Assembly: GCA_964608945.1 (NCBI GenBank)
Contig: CAZSQB010000014.1
Coordinates: 1-18,960 of the forward strand
Reading direction: 5' to 3'
From: CAYWEP01 sp964608945
GTDB lineage: Bacteria > Patescibacteriota > Microgenomatia > Levybacterales > UBA12049
DNA length: 18,960 nt
This document shows positions 12,821 to 18,960 of the stretch, piece by piece. Position 1 is the stretch's first letter. Each line of letters opens with the position of its first letter. Below the pieces are notes generated by a model. It was not told where the DNA came from. It was given only the letters and a program-made list of their open reading frames with translations, and made no database searches. Made by a program: the position numbers and the translations under genes.

Positions 12821-14095
12821 ATGTTGGACATTAAGTTTATTCGGGAAAATCCGTCGAGGGTGCAGAAGGCTGCGGAGCACAAGGGTGTGAGAGTAAACAT
12901 CGATCATTTGCTAAAAATCGATCACGAATATCGAGAGTTGTTTCAATCGGTACAGAAACTTAGAGAAGAACGAAACGCTCTCAATGAGCAAATTAAGAAA
13001 AACCCTAACCAATGGGACAAAGAAGGAGCACAATTTCTTAAGCAGAAGTTAGAGCAAAAAGAACACGCGCTTTCAGCGTTGAAAGAGGAGTTTGATAGTG
13101 AATTGTTGAAAGTTCCCAATCTTCCCAAAGACGATGTCAAAGTCGGCAAAGACGAGAGCGAGAATGAAGTAATAAGAAAGCATAAAGAGCCGACAAAATT
13201 TACTTTCAAACCAAAAGACCACTTAGAGCTTGGTGAAACGCTGGATATTATTGATGTGCAGCGCGCCGCAAAGGTATCAGGCGCTCGGTTTGCGTACCTT
13301 AAAAACGACGGCGTATTGCTTGAATTCGCACTTGTGCAATTGGCACTTGAAACGCTTATCAAAGAAGGATTTATCCCGGTTGTTCCGCCCGTGTTAATTA
13401 AAACCGATGTCATGCGGGGGATGGGATATATGGAGCATGGGGCGGATGAGGATATGTTTGCAATCCCCAAAGACGACTTTATTCTCGTCGGCACGGCAGA
13501 GCACGCGATAGTTCCTATACATAAAGATGAAGTTCTGCAAGGAAAAAAACTTCCACTCCGCTATGTCGGATTCTCAACTGCTTTCAGACGGGAAGCTGGG
13601 TCATATGGCAAGGACACGCGAGGAATGTTCCGCGTCCATCAATTCGACAAAGTCGAAATGGTTTCATATATACCAGAAGGCGAGGACGACAAAGAGCATG
13701 AATATCTCCTCTCACTTGAGGAAAAGTTTTTTCAACTCCTTGATATTCCGTACCAGGTTGTCAAAATGTGCACAGGAGATCTCGGCTTCCCAACAGCCAG
13801 AAAATACGACATCGAAGCCTGGATGCCAGGACAAAATACCTACAGAGAGGTAACATCTGCATCAACTATTACAGATTTCCAATCCAGAAGACTGAATATT
13901 AAATACCTGCCTGCCGGCAGGCAGGCCAAGGATGGCGCAGACAAAAAATTTGCAGCTGTGCTGAATGGTACAGCATTTGCCATAGGAAGAACGATTATTG
14001 CAATACTTGAGAATTATCAACAAGCCGATGGGTCAGTGGTTATACCAAAGGTTCTTCAAAAATACGTTGGCAAATCTGTTATAAAACCTCAGTAA
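12821..14095 (+). CDS. serS: seryl-tRNA synthetase with in-frame palindrome insertion
   Basis: 424-aa class II synthetase charging tRNA-Ser. It starts MLDIKFIRENPSRVQKA, the standard N-terminus, so ATG 12821 is chosen over ATG 12809, which lies inside a repeat. The coiled-coil tRNA-binding arm spans about residues 28-105. Catalytic motifs: motif 2 STAFRREAGSYGKDTRGMFRVHQFDKVEM, and motif 3 LNGTAFAIGRTIIAILENYQ. Residues 363-368 (LPAGRQ) are encoded by a perfect 20-bp palindrome at 13906-13925 in a surface loop just before motif 3, where ordinary SerRS has only a short turn. The reading frame is kept and motif 3 is intact, so the enzyme is probably active. No Shine-Dalgarno precedes the start; the leader is three hairpins. 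Confidence 0.95.
   Translation: MLDIKFIRENPSRVQKAAEHKGVRVNIDHLLKIDHEYRELFQSVQKLREERNALNEQIKKNPNQWDKEGAQFLKQKLEQKEHALSALKEEFDSELLKVPNLPKDDVKVGKDESENEVIRKHKEPTKFTFKPKDHLELGETLDIIDVQRAAKVSGARFAYLKNDGVLLEFALVQLALETLIKEGFIPVVPPVLIKTDVMRGMGYMEHGADEDMFAIPKDDFILVGTAEHAIVPIHKDEVLQGKKLPLRYVGFSTAFRREAGSYGKDTRGMFRVHQFDKVEMVSYIPEGEDDKEHEYLLSLEEKFFQLLDIPYQVVKMCTGDLGFPTARKYDIEAWMPGQNTYREVTSASTITDFQSRRLNIKYLPAGRQAKDGADKKFAAVLNGTAFAIGRTIIAILENYQQADGSVVIPKVLQKYVGKSVIKPQ
13906..13925. repeat. 20-bp perfect palindrome inside serS
   Basis: CCTGCCTGCCGGCAGGCAGG is its own reverse complement and is GC-rich compared with the gene around it. It is read as LPAGRQ in frame. Confidence 0.8.
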
Positions 14096-14098
14096 GCC

Positions 14099-14180
14099 TC
14101 ATTGTTTCATTGTTAAATTGTTACATTGTTGAAAATAAAACAGTATTAGCAATTGAGTAATGTAGCAATGGAACAATTTG
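14099..14180. repeat. long imperfect inverted repeat of ATTGTT-type units
   Basis: The left arm (about 14099-14130) repeats CATTGTT/ATTGTTA units. The right arm (about 14148-14180: AGCAATTGAGTAATGTAGCA and on) is close to its reverse complement. It lies directly after the serS stop. Confidence 0.5.
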
Positions 14181-14214
14181 CAAAAAATTTGAAGCTAAAT
14201 TTTTTGCATTTTTT
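14180..14214 (+). terminator. probable serS terminator
   Basis: GCAAAAAATTT (14180-14190) pairs perfectly with AAATTTTTTGC (14197-14207) around a 6-nt loop, followed by ATTTTTT. The stem is AT-rich, so strength is uncertain. From here to about 14305 I see no gene. Confidence 0.5.
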
Positions 14215-14308
14215 AGCCTCAGACTGTAATAAAAAAGTAAAAATATCGTTGTGTAATTTTTGCTGTTTTGACGACATAAAACAATACTTTTGAAGCAATG
14301 AGAATCTC

Positions 14309-14337
14309 TTGACAATTATGATGAAATGTCACAATAT
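14309..14337 (+). promoter_or_regulatory. possible promoter of the structured leader RNA
   Basis: Perfect TTGACA (14309-14314). The -10 is weak: CAATAT at 14332-14337 with a 17-nt spacer. Transcription would start near 14344, just before the structured region. Confidence 0.45.
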
Positions 14338-14344
14338 TGATTAT

Positions 14345-14485
14345 AAGGCGAAGGGCGCTGGAGGCCTAAAAATATTGCTCTTTTGGTTGTAGAAAAGCAG
14401 CGAGGTCGGGCGCCGAAAGTCTAAAGACATTTCGGCATCCCCTATTGTTTGGAATTTAACTTAAAAATAGTTGGAGGGGAGGTGA
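14345..14485 (+). ncRNA. structured leader RNA, unassigned class
   Basis: Stem 1 pairs GGCGC (14354-14358) with GCGCC (14410-14414), continued by GGCC (14363-14366) with GGTC (14404-14407). Within it TTTT (14381-14384) can pair with AAAA (14393-14396). Stem 2 is a 10-bp hairpin: GCCGAAAGTC (14412-14421), loop TAAA, GAC (14426-14428), one bulged A, TTTCGGC (14430-14436). The two stems share 14412-14414 and so compete. TCCCCT (14438-14443) is complementary to AGGGGA (14475-14480) just ahead of the Shine-Dalgarno of the 11-codon ORF. This is the layout of a translational switch. It does not match tRNA, tmRNA, SRP RNA or any riboswitch consensus I can recall. Confidence 0.45.
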
Positions 14486-14493
14486 AGTCACTC

Positions 14494-14529
14494 ATGGCAA
14501 AGAAGAGAAAGTCCAAGAAAAGAAGATAA
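14494..14529 (+). CDS. 11-residue basic leader peptide or truncated basic protein
   Basis: MAKKRKSKKRR then TAA. Nine of eleven residues after counting Met and Ala aside are Lys, Arg or Ser. It has the strongest Shine-Dalgarno in the window, GGAGGTGA (14478-14485), 8 nt before the ATG, and lies downstream of a structured RNA. The Shine-Dalgarno region can pair with 14438-14443. It is too short for any known family; it could be a regulatory peptide, a nucleic-acid-binding peptide, or the start of a basic protein cut short by the palindromic repeat that follows 16 nt later. Coding status is inferred from the ribosome site alone. Confidence 0.45.
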   Translation: MAKKRKSKKRR

Positions 14530-14536
14530 ATTGCTG

Positions 14537-14571
14537 ATCAGCCATCCGCCAGCTGGCGGAGCGGAGCTGAT
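14537..14571. repeat. nested palindrome with TCCGCCAGCTGGCGGA core
   Basis: The 16-bp core (14545-14560) is a perfect palindrome, flanked by ATCAGC (14537-14542) and GCTGAT (14566-14571), which also pair. It is GC-rich against AT-rich surroundings and has no T-tract, so it looks like a dispersed repeat rather than a terminator. Confidence 0.75.
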
Positions 14572-14590
14572 TGCCAATTGATCGATTGGT

Positions 14591-14624
14591 AAACCCCCTG
14601 CTCAGATGTGTGTAGGGGGTTTTT
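14591..14624 (+). terminator. intrinsic terminator upstream of secA
   Basis: AAACCCCCT (14591-14599) pairs with AGGGGGTTT (14614-14622) over a 14-nt loop, followed by a T-run. It should end the leader-RNA/11-codon transcript. The secA -10 begins five bases later. Confidence 0.85.
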
Positions 14625-14625
14625 A

Positions 14626-14634
14626 TGTTATAAT
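14626..14634 (+). promoter_or_regulatory. secA extended -10
   Basis: TGT-TATAAT with a perfect hexamer at 14629-14634, ending 11 nt before the secA ATG. It abuts the terminator. There is no good -35, as expected for an extended -10 promoter. Confidence 0.65.
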
Positions 14635-14645
14635 ATAGCCTCATT

Positions 14646-17426
14646 ATGTTCTCAGTCCTCAATCGTTTTTTTGACTCCAACAGCCGTGAGATCAATCGTC
14701 TCCGACCAATTGTTGATGAAATAAATGGGTTTGAAGAAAACATAAAAAAGCTCAAAGACAAAGATTTTGCCAAAAAAACACAAGAATTCAAAGACCGAGT
14801 AAAAAAAGGCGAATCGCTTAACCTTATTCTTCCTGAGGCGTTTGCCTTGGTCAGGGAGGCTTCTCGCAGAACAACTGGCCTTCGCCACTTTGACGTCCAG
14901 CTTATGGCTGCGATTGTCCTTTCTGAAGGAAGAATTGCCGAGCAGAAAACAGGAGAAGGAAAAACACTTTCTGCTGTGCCAGCGCTTTATCTTAATAGCT
15001 TCACTGGGAGGAGTGTGCATTTGGTCACTGTGAATGATTACTTGGCTCGTCGTGATGCAGGGTGGATGGGTCCTATTTTTCACCTGCTTGGCGTCTCTGT
15101 CTCTTCTCTTATTAATGATGCATCGTTTCTTTATGACCCTGCATTTATTGATGAGAAAGCAACAGATTCTCGCCTCTCGCATTTGCGGCGTACAAATCGG
15201 AAAGAAGCGTATCAAGCAGATATTGTCTATGGTATCAATTCAGAATTCGGATTTGATTATTTGCGCGACAATATGGTCCAGCGGTTGGATGAAATGGTGC
15301 AGCGTGATTTTTATTTTGCGATTGTTGACGAGGTGGACTCGGTTCTCATTGATGAGGCGAGGACGCCGCATATTATTTCAGCACCCGATGAGGCGCCCTC
15401 GGCGCGGTATTATGATTATGCAAAGCTCGTTGATAAGCTGACGCCAGAGATCGATTATAAGATTGATGAAAAGCTACGTACAGCGCATCTGACGGATCAC
15501 GGTATTGGCAAAATTGAAAAGCTGTATGGCATTGCCAATATTTATGAGAAAGATTTTGATACTGTCTATCATCTGGAAGCAGCATTGAAAGCACGAACGC
15601 TTTTTCACAAGGAGAAAGATTATATTGTCAAAGACAATCAAGTTATCCTTGTTGATGAATTCACTGGCCGGTTGATGGAGGGGAGACGGTTGTCTGATGG
15701 GTTGCATCAGGCGATTGAGGCAAAAGAAAATGTGCCGATACAGCGTGAATCAAAGACGCTTGCGACAGTCTCCTTGCAGAATTACTTTAGGATGTATGAA
15801 AAATTGGCGGGTATGACTGGTACAGCAGTAACAGAGTCAGAAGAGTTTAAGAAGATTTATAAATTGGATGTCGTCGCAATTCCAACAAACAATCAAGTCC
15901 GAAGAACTGACTATGCTGACGCCGTCTACAAAACGACTCGTGCCAAGTTGACCGCAGTTGCAAATGAGATTCAAGAGGCGTACAAAAAAGGACAACCAGT
16001 CCTTGTTGGTACGACGTCAATTGAGAAAAATGAAATTATTTCCCAGCTTTTGACAAGGCGTGGGATAAAACATGAGGTATTAAATGCAAAAAATCACGCA
16101 CGAGAGGCGCATATTATTGCTCAGGCTGGAAAAAAAGGTGCTGTAACAGTCGCAACCAACATGGCAGGTCGGGGCGTCGATATTATTCTTGGCGGCGAGT
16201 CGCCAACCGCATCGGATGGCTCCGCAGAGAAGAATTCGTCTGAACGGAAAATATGGGACACAGCACACGACGAGGTAGTAAAGCTTGGCGGGTTATTTGT
16301 TATCGGTACTGAGCGGCATGAATCACGAAGAATTGATAATCAGCTCAGGGGCCGAGGCGGTAGACAAGGAGACCCAGGAGCATCACGATTTTTTGTCGCT
16401 TTAGATGATGAGATCATGCGGCTTTTTGGCGGGGATAAAATCGCAGGCATCATGACACGCTTTAACATGCCAGAGGACGTACCGCTTGAGCATCCGCTTG
16501 TCTCACGGGCAATTGAAAATGCGCAGGTTAAAGTAGAAGGCTTCAACTTTGATATCCGAAAGCATTTAGTTGAGTACGATGATGTGCTCAATAAGCAGCG
16601 TGAGATTATCTACGGGTTACGAAGAAAAATACTTGAAGCCGGTGCGCACGAGGATACAGATGTGCTGCGAGATGAGATATTAGGGAGGATTGAGAATGCG
16701 ATAAGCAGTCTTGTCGGAATGAACACGAGTGTTCAGGAGTACGATGGCCAAGGCATATCCAACGAAAAAATCATTGCCGATTTTGTCACTATCATTCCAT
16801 TTGACGAGAAATCGCAAAAGCAACTCCTTACACAACTTGCGCAACTCCACGCGCCTGTTGAAAAGACGGATTTTCTCACGAAGTTGGCAAAGGATTTATA
16901 CCTCAAACGGGAAAAAGAGCTCGGGCCCGAGCTCTCAGCAAAAATCGCAACCGATGTCATGCTCATGACAGTTGATAATCTCTGGATGAATCATCTGGAT
17001 GCAGTGGATAATTTGCGACAGGGTATTGGCCTTCGCGGCTATGCACAAAAAGACCCGCTTGTTGAATATAAAAACGAAGGCTTTCGGATGTTTGAACAGC
17101 TCGTTTTTGCCATCGATGATGAGATAGCGCATAGGATTTACAAGATACAAGTTGTAACAGAGGAGACTGGAGACGCTCCGCATCCGACCACACCGCATGT
17201 ACATCTGCACATGAACACGCCTGAGAGCGAAGTAAGCGAAAGGGGTCAAACGGGACAAATGAGACAAAAGGGACAGAGGTTAGACAGGGAAGAGGGAGTG
17301 GTAAGTATAAATACGAAGGTTTCGTCTGAAGGAGAAGTGACAAATAGAAAACTCGGCCGCAATGATCCCTGCTGGTGCGGTTCAGGAAAGAAGTGGAAGA
17401 AATGCCACTATCCACAACTTGTATAA
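14646..17426 (+). CDS. secA: preprotein translocase ATPase SecA
   Basis: 926-aa motor that drives unfolded preproteins through SecYEG. In order: N-terminal helices; first nucleotide-binding domain with Walker A TGEGKT (102-107) and Walker B VDEVDSVLIDEARTP (from about 227); preprotein cross-linking domain; second ATPase domain with TTSIEKNE, VATNMAGRGVDIILGG and GTERHESRRIDNQLRGRGGRQGD; helical scaffold LVEYDDVLNKQREIIYGLR; a variable linker; and a C-terminal zinc/SecB-type motif with Cys909, Cys911, Cys920 and His921 (CxCx8CH). The residue before KTGEGKT is Gln where Met is usual (AEMKTGEGKT). Length is normal. It is transcribed from its own near-leaderless promoter, without a Shine-Dalgarno. 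Confidence 0.98.
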   Translation: MFSVLNRFFDSNSREINRLRPIVDEINGFEENIKKLKDKDFAKKTQEFKDRVKKGESLNLILPEAFALVREASRRTTGLRHFDVQLMAAIVLSEGRIAEQKTGEGKTLSAVPALYLNSFTGRSVHLVTVNDYLARRDAGWMGPIFHLLGVSVSSLINDASFLYDPAFIDEKATDSRLSHLRRTNRKEAYQADIVYGINSEFGFDYLRDNMVQRLDEMVQRDFYFAIVDEVDSVLIDEARTPHIISAPDEAPSARYYDYAKLVDKLTPEIDYKIDEKLRTAHLTDHGIGKIEKLYGIANIYEKDFDTVYHLEAALKARTLFHKEKDYIVKDNQVILVDEFTGRLMEGRRLSDGLHQAIEAKENVPIQRESKTLATVSLQNYFRMYEKLAGMTGTAVTESEEFKKIYKLDVVAIPTNNQVRRTDYADAVYKTTRAKLTAVANEIQEAYKKGQPVLVGTTSIEKNEIISQLLTRRGIKHEVLNAKNHAREAHIIAQAGKKGAVTVATNMAGRGVDIILGGESPTASDGSAEKNSSERKIWDTAHDEVVKLGGLFVIGTERHESRRIDNQLRGRGGRQGDPGASRFFVALDDEIMRLFGGDKIAGIMTRFNMPEDVPLEHPLVSRAIENAQVKVEGFNFDIRKHLVEYDDVLNKQREIIYGLRRKILEAGAHEDTDVLRDEILGRIENAISSLVGMNTSVQEYDGQGISNEKIIADFVTIIPFDEKSQKQLLTQLAQLHAPVEKTDFLTKLAKDLYLKREKELGPELSAKIATDVMLMTVDNLWMNHLDAVDNLRQGIGLRGYAQKDPLVEYKNEGFRMFEQLVFAIDDEIAHRIYKIQVVTEETGDAPHPTTPHVHLHMNTPESEVSERGQTGQMRQKGQRLDREEGVVSINTKVSSEGEVTNRKLGRNDPCWCGSGKKWKKCHYPQLV

Positions 17427-17510
17427 AAAGCGGAATTTTATCATAGTCCATTTTTATTGATTTGTCAGTCTACGGTCATAATCCGGTCAAGTAAGCGATA
17501 GTGGTTTGTG

Positions 17511-17516
17511 TATAAT
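17511..17516 (+). promoter_or_regulatory. pckA -10
   Basis: Perfect TATAAT that ends 6 nt before the ATG at 17523, so the transcript should be leaderless. No clear -35. The 96 bp between secA and pckA show no intrinsic terminator, so readthrough from secA is possible. Confidence 0.55.
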
Positions 17517-17522
17517 AGAAAA

Positions 17523-18960
17523 ATGGATCATCACTTGCGAAAGCATGCGATCATTCCGCAAGGCAGCGTCCACAGAAATCTTCCTATCGACACGCTTGTT
17601 TCCCACGCCCTGAAGAAAAAAGAGGTTATTTCCTCAAAGTCAGGGGCAGTTGTTGTTTACACAGGAAAGTATACAGGAAGATCGCCAAATGATAAATTTA
17701 TCGTTGATACGCCTTTGGTGCATGACCAGATTGATTGGGGAAAAGTCAACATGCCGATAAGTGAGAAGTATTTTAAAAAGCTTTATAAGAAGATGTCTTC
17801 GTACCTTTCGTCCCTGGATCAGCTGTATATTTTTGACGGATTTGCCGGAGCGGATGAGAAATACAAGCTCCATGTGAGAGTCATCTCAGAATATGCCTAT
17901 CAATCACTTTTTATGCAGCATTTGCTTCGTCGCCCGACTCCTGATGAGTTAAAAACACACACTCCCACATTTACTGTTTTGTGCGCTCCGGGATGCGTTG
18001 CGGATCCTGCAACTGACGGAACAAATTCAGAAGCATTTATCATTCTCAACGTTGAGAAAATGTTTGTTATGATCGGTGGCACCAAGTACGCAGGGGAGAT
18101 GAAAAAATCTATTTTTACCGTTTTGAATTATTTGTTACCCTTGCAAGGCGTATTGCCCATGCACTCCTCCGCCAATATCGGCAAAGATGGAACAAGCGCG
18201 CTTTTTTTTGGGCTTTCGGGGACTGGCAAGACCACGCTTTCGGCAGATCCTGACAGAATGCTCATCGGGGATGACGAGCACGGGTGGTCTGAGAACGGTA
18301 TATTCAACTTTGAGGGAGGATGTTACGCAAAATGTATTAATCTTAAGAAAACCAGCGAACCTCTGATCTGGAATGCGATTCGTGATGGGGCACTCGTTGA
18401 GAATGTCGTTTTAAAAAAAGACGGGTCATTTGATTTTACCGATGACAGCATTACGGAAAACACACGTGTCGGATTTCCGATCCACTATATCGAAGATACG
18501 GTTGTCTCAGGCGTCGGGCCGCATCCAAAAACAGTGATTTTTCTGACTGCTGATGCATTCGGTGTCCTGCCGCCTGTCGCGAGACTGGATATTGACACTT
18601 CGGTGTATCACTTCCTCTCAGGCTATACCTCAAAGCTTGCAGGAACCGAGCGGGGTATCACAACGCCCAAAGCGACGTTTTCCGCCTATTTTGGTGCGCC
18701 ATTTATGCCGCTAAAGCCACACGTGTATGCAGGGCTTCTTAAGAAGTATCTAAAAAAATATAAAAGCAAGGTGTATCTTATCAATACCGGATGGATTGGC
18801 GGACCGTATGGTATTGGCAAGCGAATTAGCATTGAAGATACGCGAAAAATCGTAAAAGCAGTTCTGGATCATAAAATAGCAAAAAGCTACCGGCACGATA
18901 CAATGTTTAATCTGAATGTTCCAAAGAAAGTTCCCGGTATTGAGTCTTCGTTACTCAATC
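17523..18960 (+). CDS. pckA: ATP-type phosphoenolpyruvate carboxykinase (3' end outside window)
   Basis: 479 codons are visible of a usual ~530. The enzyme converts oxaloacetate and ATP to PEP, CO2 and ADP, the entry to gluconeogenesis, or runs in reverse in some fermenters. Visible motifs: YTGKYTGRSPNDKFIV with the substrate-binding Arg, GGTKYAGEMKKSIF (metal-binding Lys), MHSSANIGKDG (metal-binding His; Ser where Cys is common), P-loop GLSGTGKTTLSADP, IGDDEHGW with the metal-binding Asp, FNFEGGCYAK, and the C-terminal NTGWIGGPYGIGKRI. The start is an ATG 6 nt after a perfect TATAAT. With ald and glnA nearby the cell can handle pyruvate, alanine and ammonia; the direction of carbon flow cannot be told from sequence. 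Confidence 0.97.
   Translation, partial: MDHHLRKHAIIPQGSVHRNLPIDTLVSHALKKKEVISSKSGAVVVYTGKYTGRSPNDKFIVDTPLVHDQIDWGKVNMPISEKYFKKLYKKMSSYLSSLDQLYIFDGFAGADEKYKLHVRVISEYAYQSLFMQHLLRRPTPDELKTHTPTFTVLCAPGCVADPATDGTNSEAFIILNVEKMFVMIGGTKYAGEMKKSIFTVLNYLLPLQGVLPMHSSANIGKDGTSALFFGLSGTGKTTLSADPDRMLIGDDEHGWSENGIFNFEGGCYAKCINLKKTSEPLIWNAIRDGALVENVVLKKDGSFDFTDDSITENTRVGFPIHYIEDTVVSGVGPHPKTVIFLTADAFGVLPPVARLDIDTSVYHFLSGYTSKLAGTERGITTPKATFSAYFGAPFMPLKPHVYAGLLKKYLKKYKSKVYLINTGWIGGPYGIGKRISIEDTRKIVKAVLDHKIAKSYRHDTMFNLNVPKKVPGIESSLLN

Noticed and set aside
13527..13853. 108-codon frame inside serS
   Set aside because: Out-of-frame shadow of serS, which has continuous family similarity over this stretch.
14345..14436. 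tRNA, SRP RNA or tmRNA
   Set aside because: No TTCRA loop or CCA end, no GGAAGGAAGCAG SRP core, and no tag-peptide ending; only a generic structured RNA can be supported.

Overview
The window looks like a chromosomal segment of a Candidate Phyla Radiation (Patescibacteria) bacterium, most likely of the Microgenomates type. This placement is an inference. It rests on compact gene packing, intergenic and even intragenic short palindromic repeats, a surface cohesin/PKD protein with N- and C-terminal membrane segments, and a lysine/alanine-tailed ribosomal protein S20. The genetic code is standard: TGA terminates murJ and no gene needs TGA read as an amino acid.

Layout. The left part (1-5266) holds the N-terminal end of a glutamine synthetase (minus), alanine dehydrogenase (plus), a membrane-anchored cyclophilin (minus), elongation factor 4/LepA (plus) and a cohesin-PKD surface protein (minus). 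The chaperonin pair groES-groEL follows (5421-7484), convergent with the lipid II flippase murJ (minus). murJ is divergent from rpsT across only 48 bp.

The accessory middle (9600-12700) holds a ribbon-helix-helix/PIN toxin-antitoxin pair, a DUF4926-like small protein, a cluster of palindromic repeats, a decayed AIG2/gamma-glutamylcyclotransferase-like gene, an unrecognised 289-aa protein and a small retropepsin-like aspartic protease. The right part has serS, a 398-bp stretch with a structured leader RNA and an 11-codon basic ORF, then secA and most of an ATP-type PEP carboxykinase (cut by the window end).

Two themes stand out. First, many genes have a -10 hexamer (often an extended TGn -10) only 6-11 nt before the start codon and no Shine-Dalgarno site, so their mRNAs should be leaderless or nearly so. 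Strong Shine-Dalgarno sites appear only on the antitoxin, the 289-aa unknown and the 11-codon ORF. Second, several families of short inverted repeats are present. One 27-bp family has stems that covary between copies, supplies the -35 box of lepA and makes up most of the serS leader. Other palindromes sit in frame inside serS and rpsT.

Most genes are housekeeping (translation, folding, secretion, cell wall) with a small nitrogen/carbon set (glnA, ald, pckA). The best candidate for something undescribed is the structured leader with the 11-codon ORF between serS and secA, followed by the covarying repeat family.
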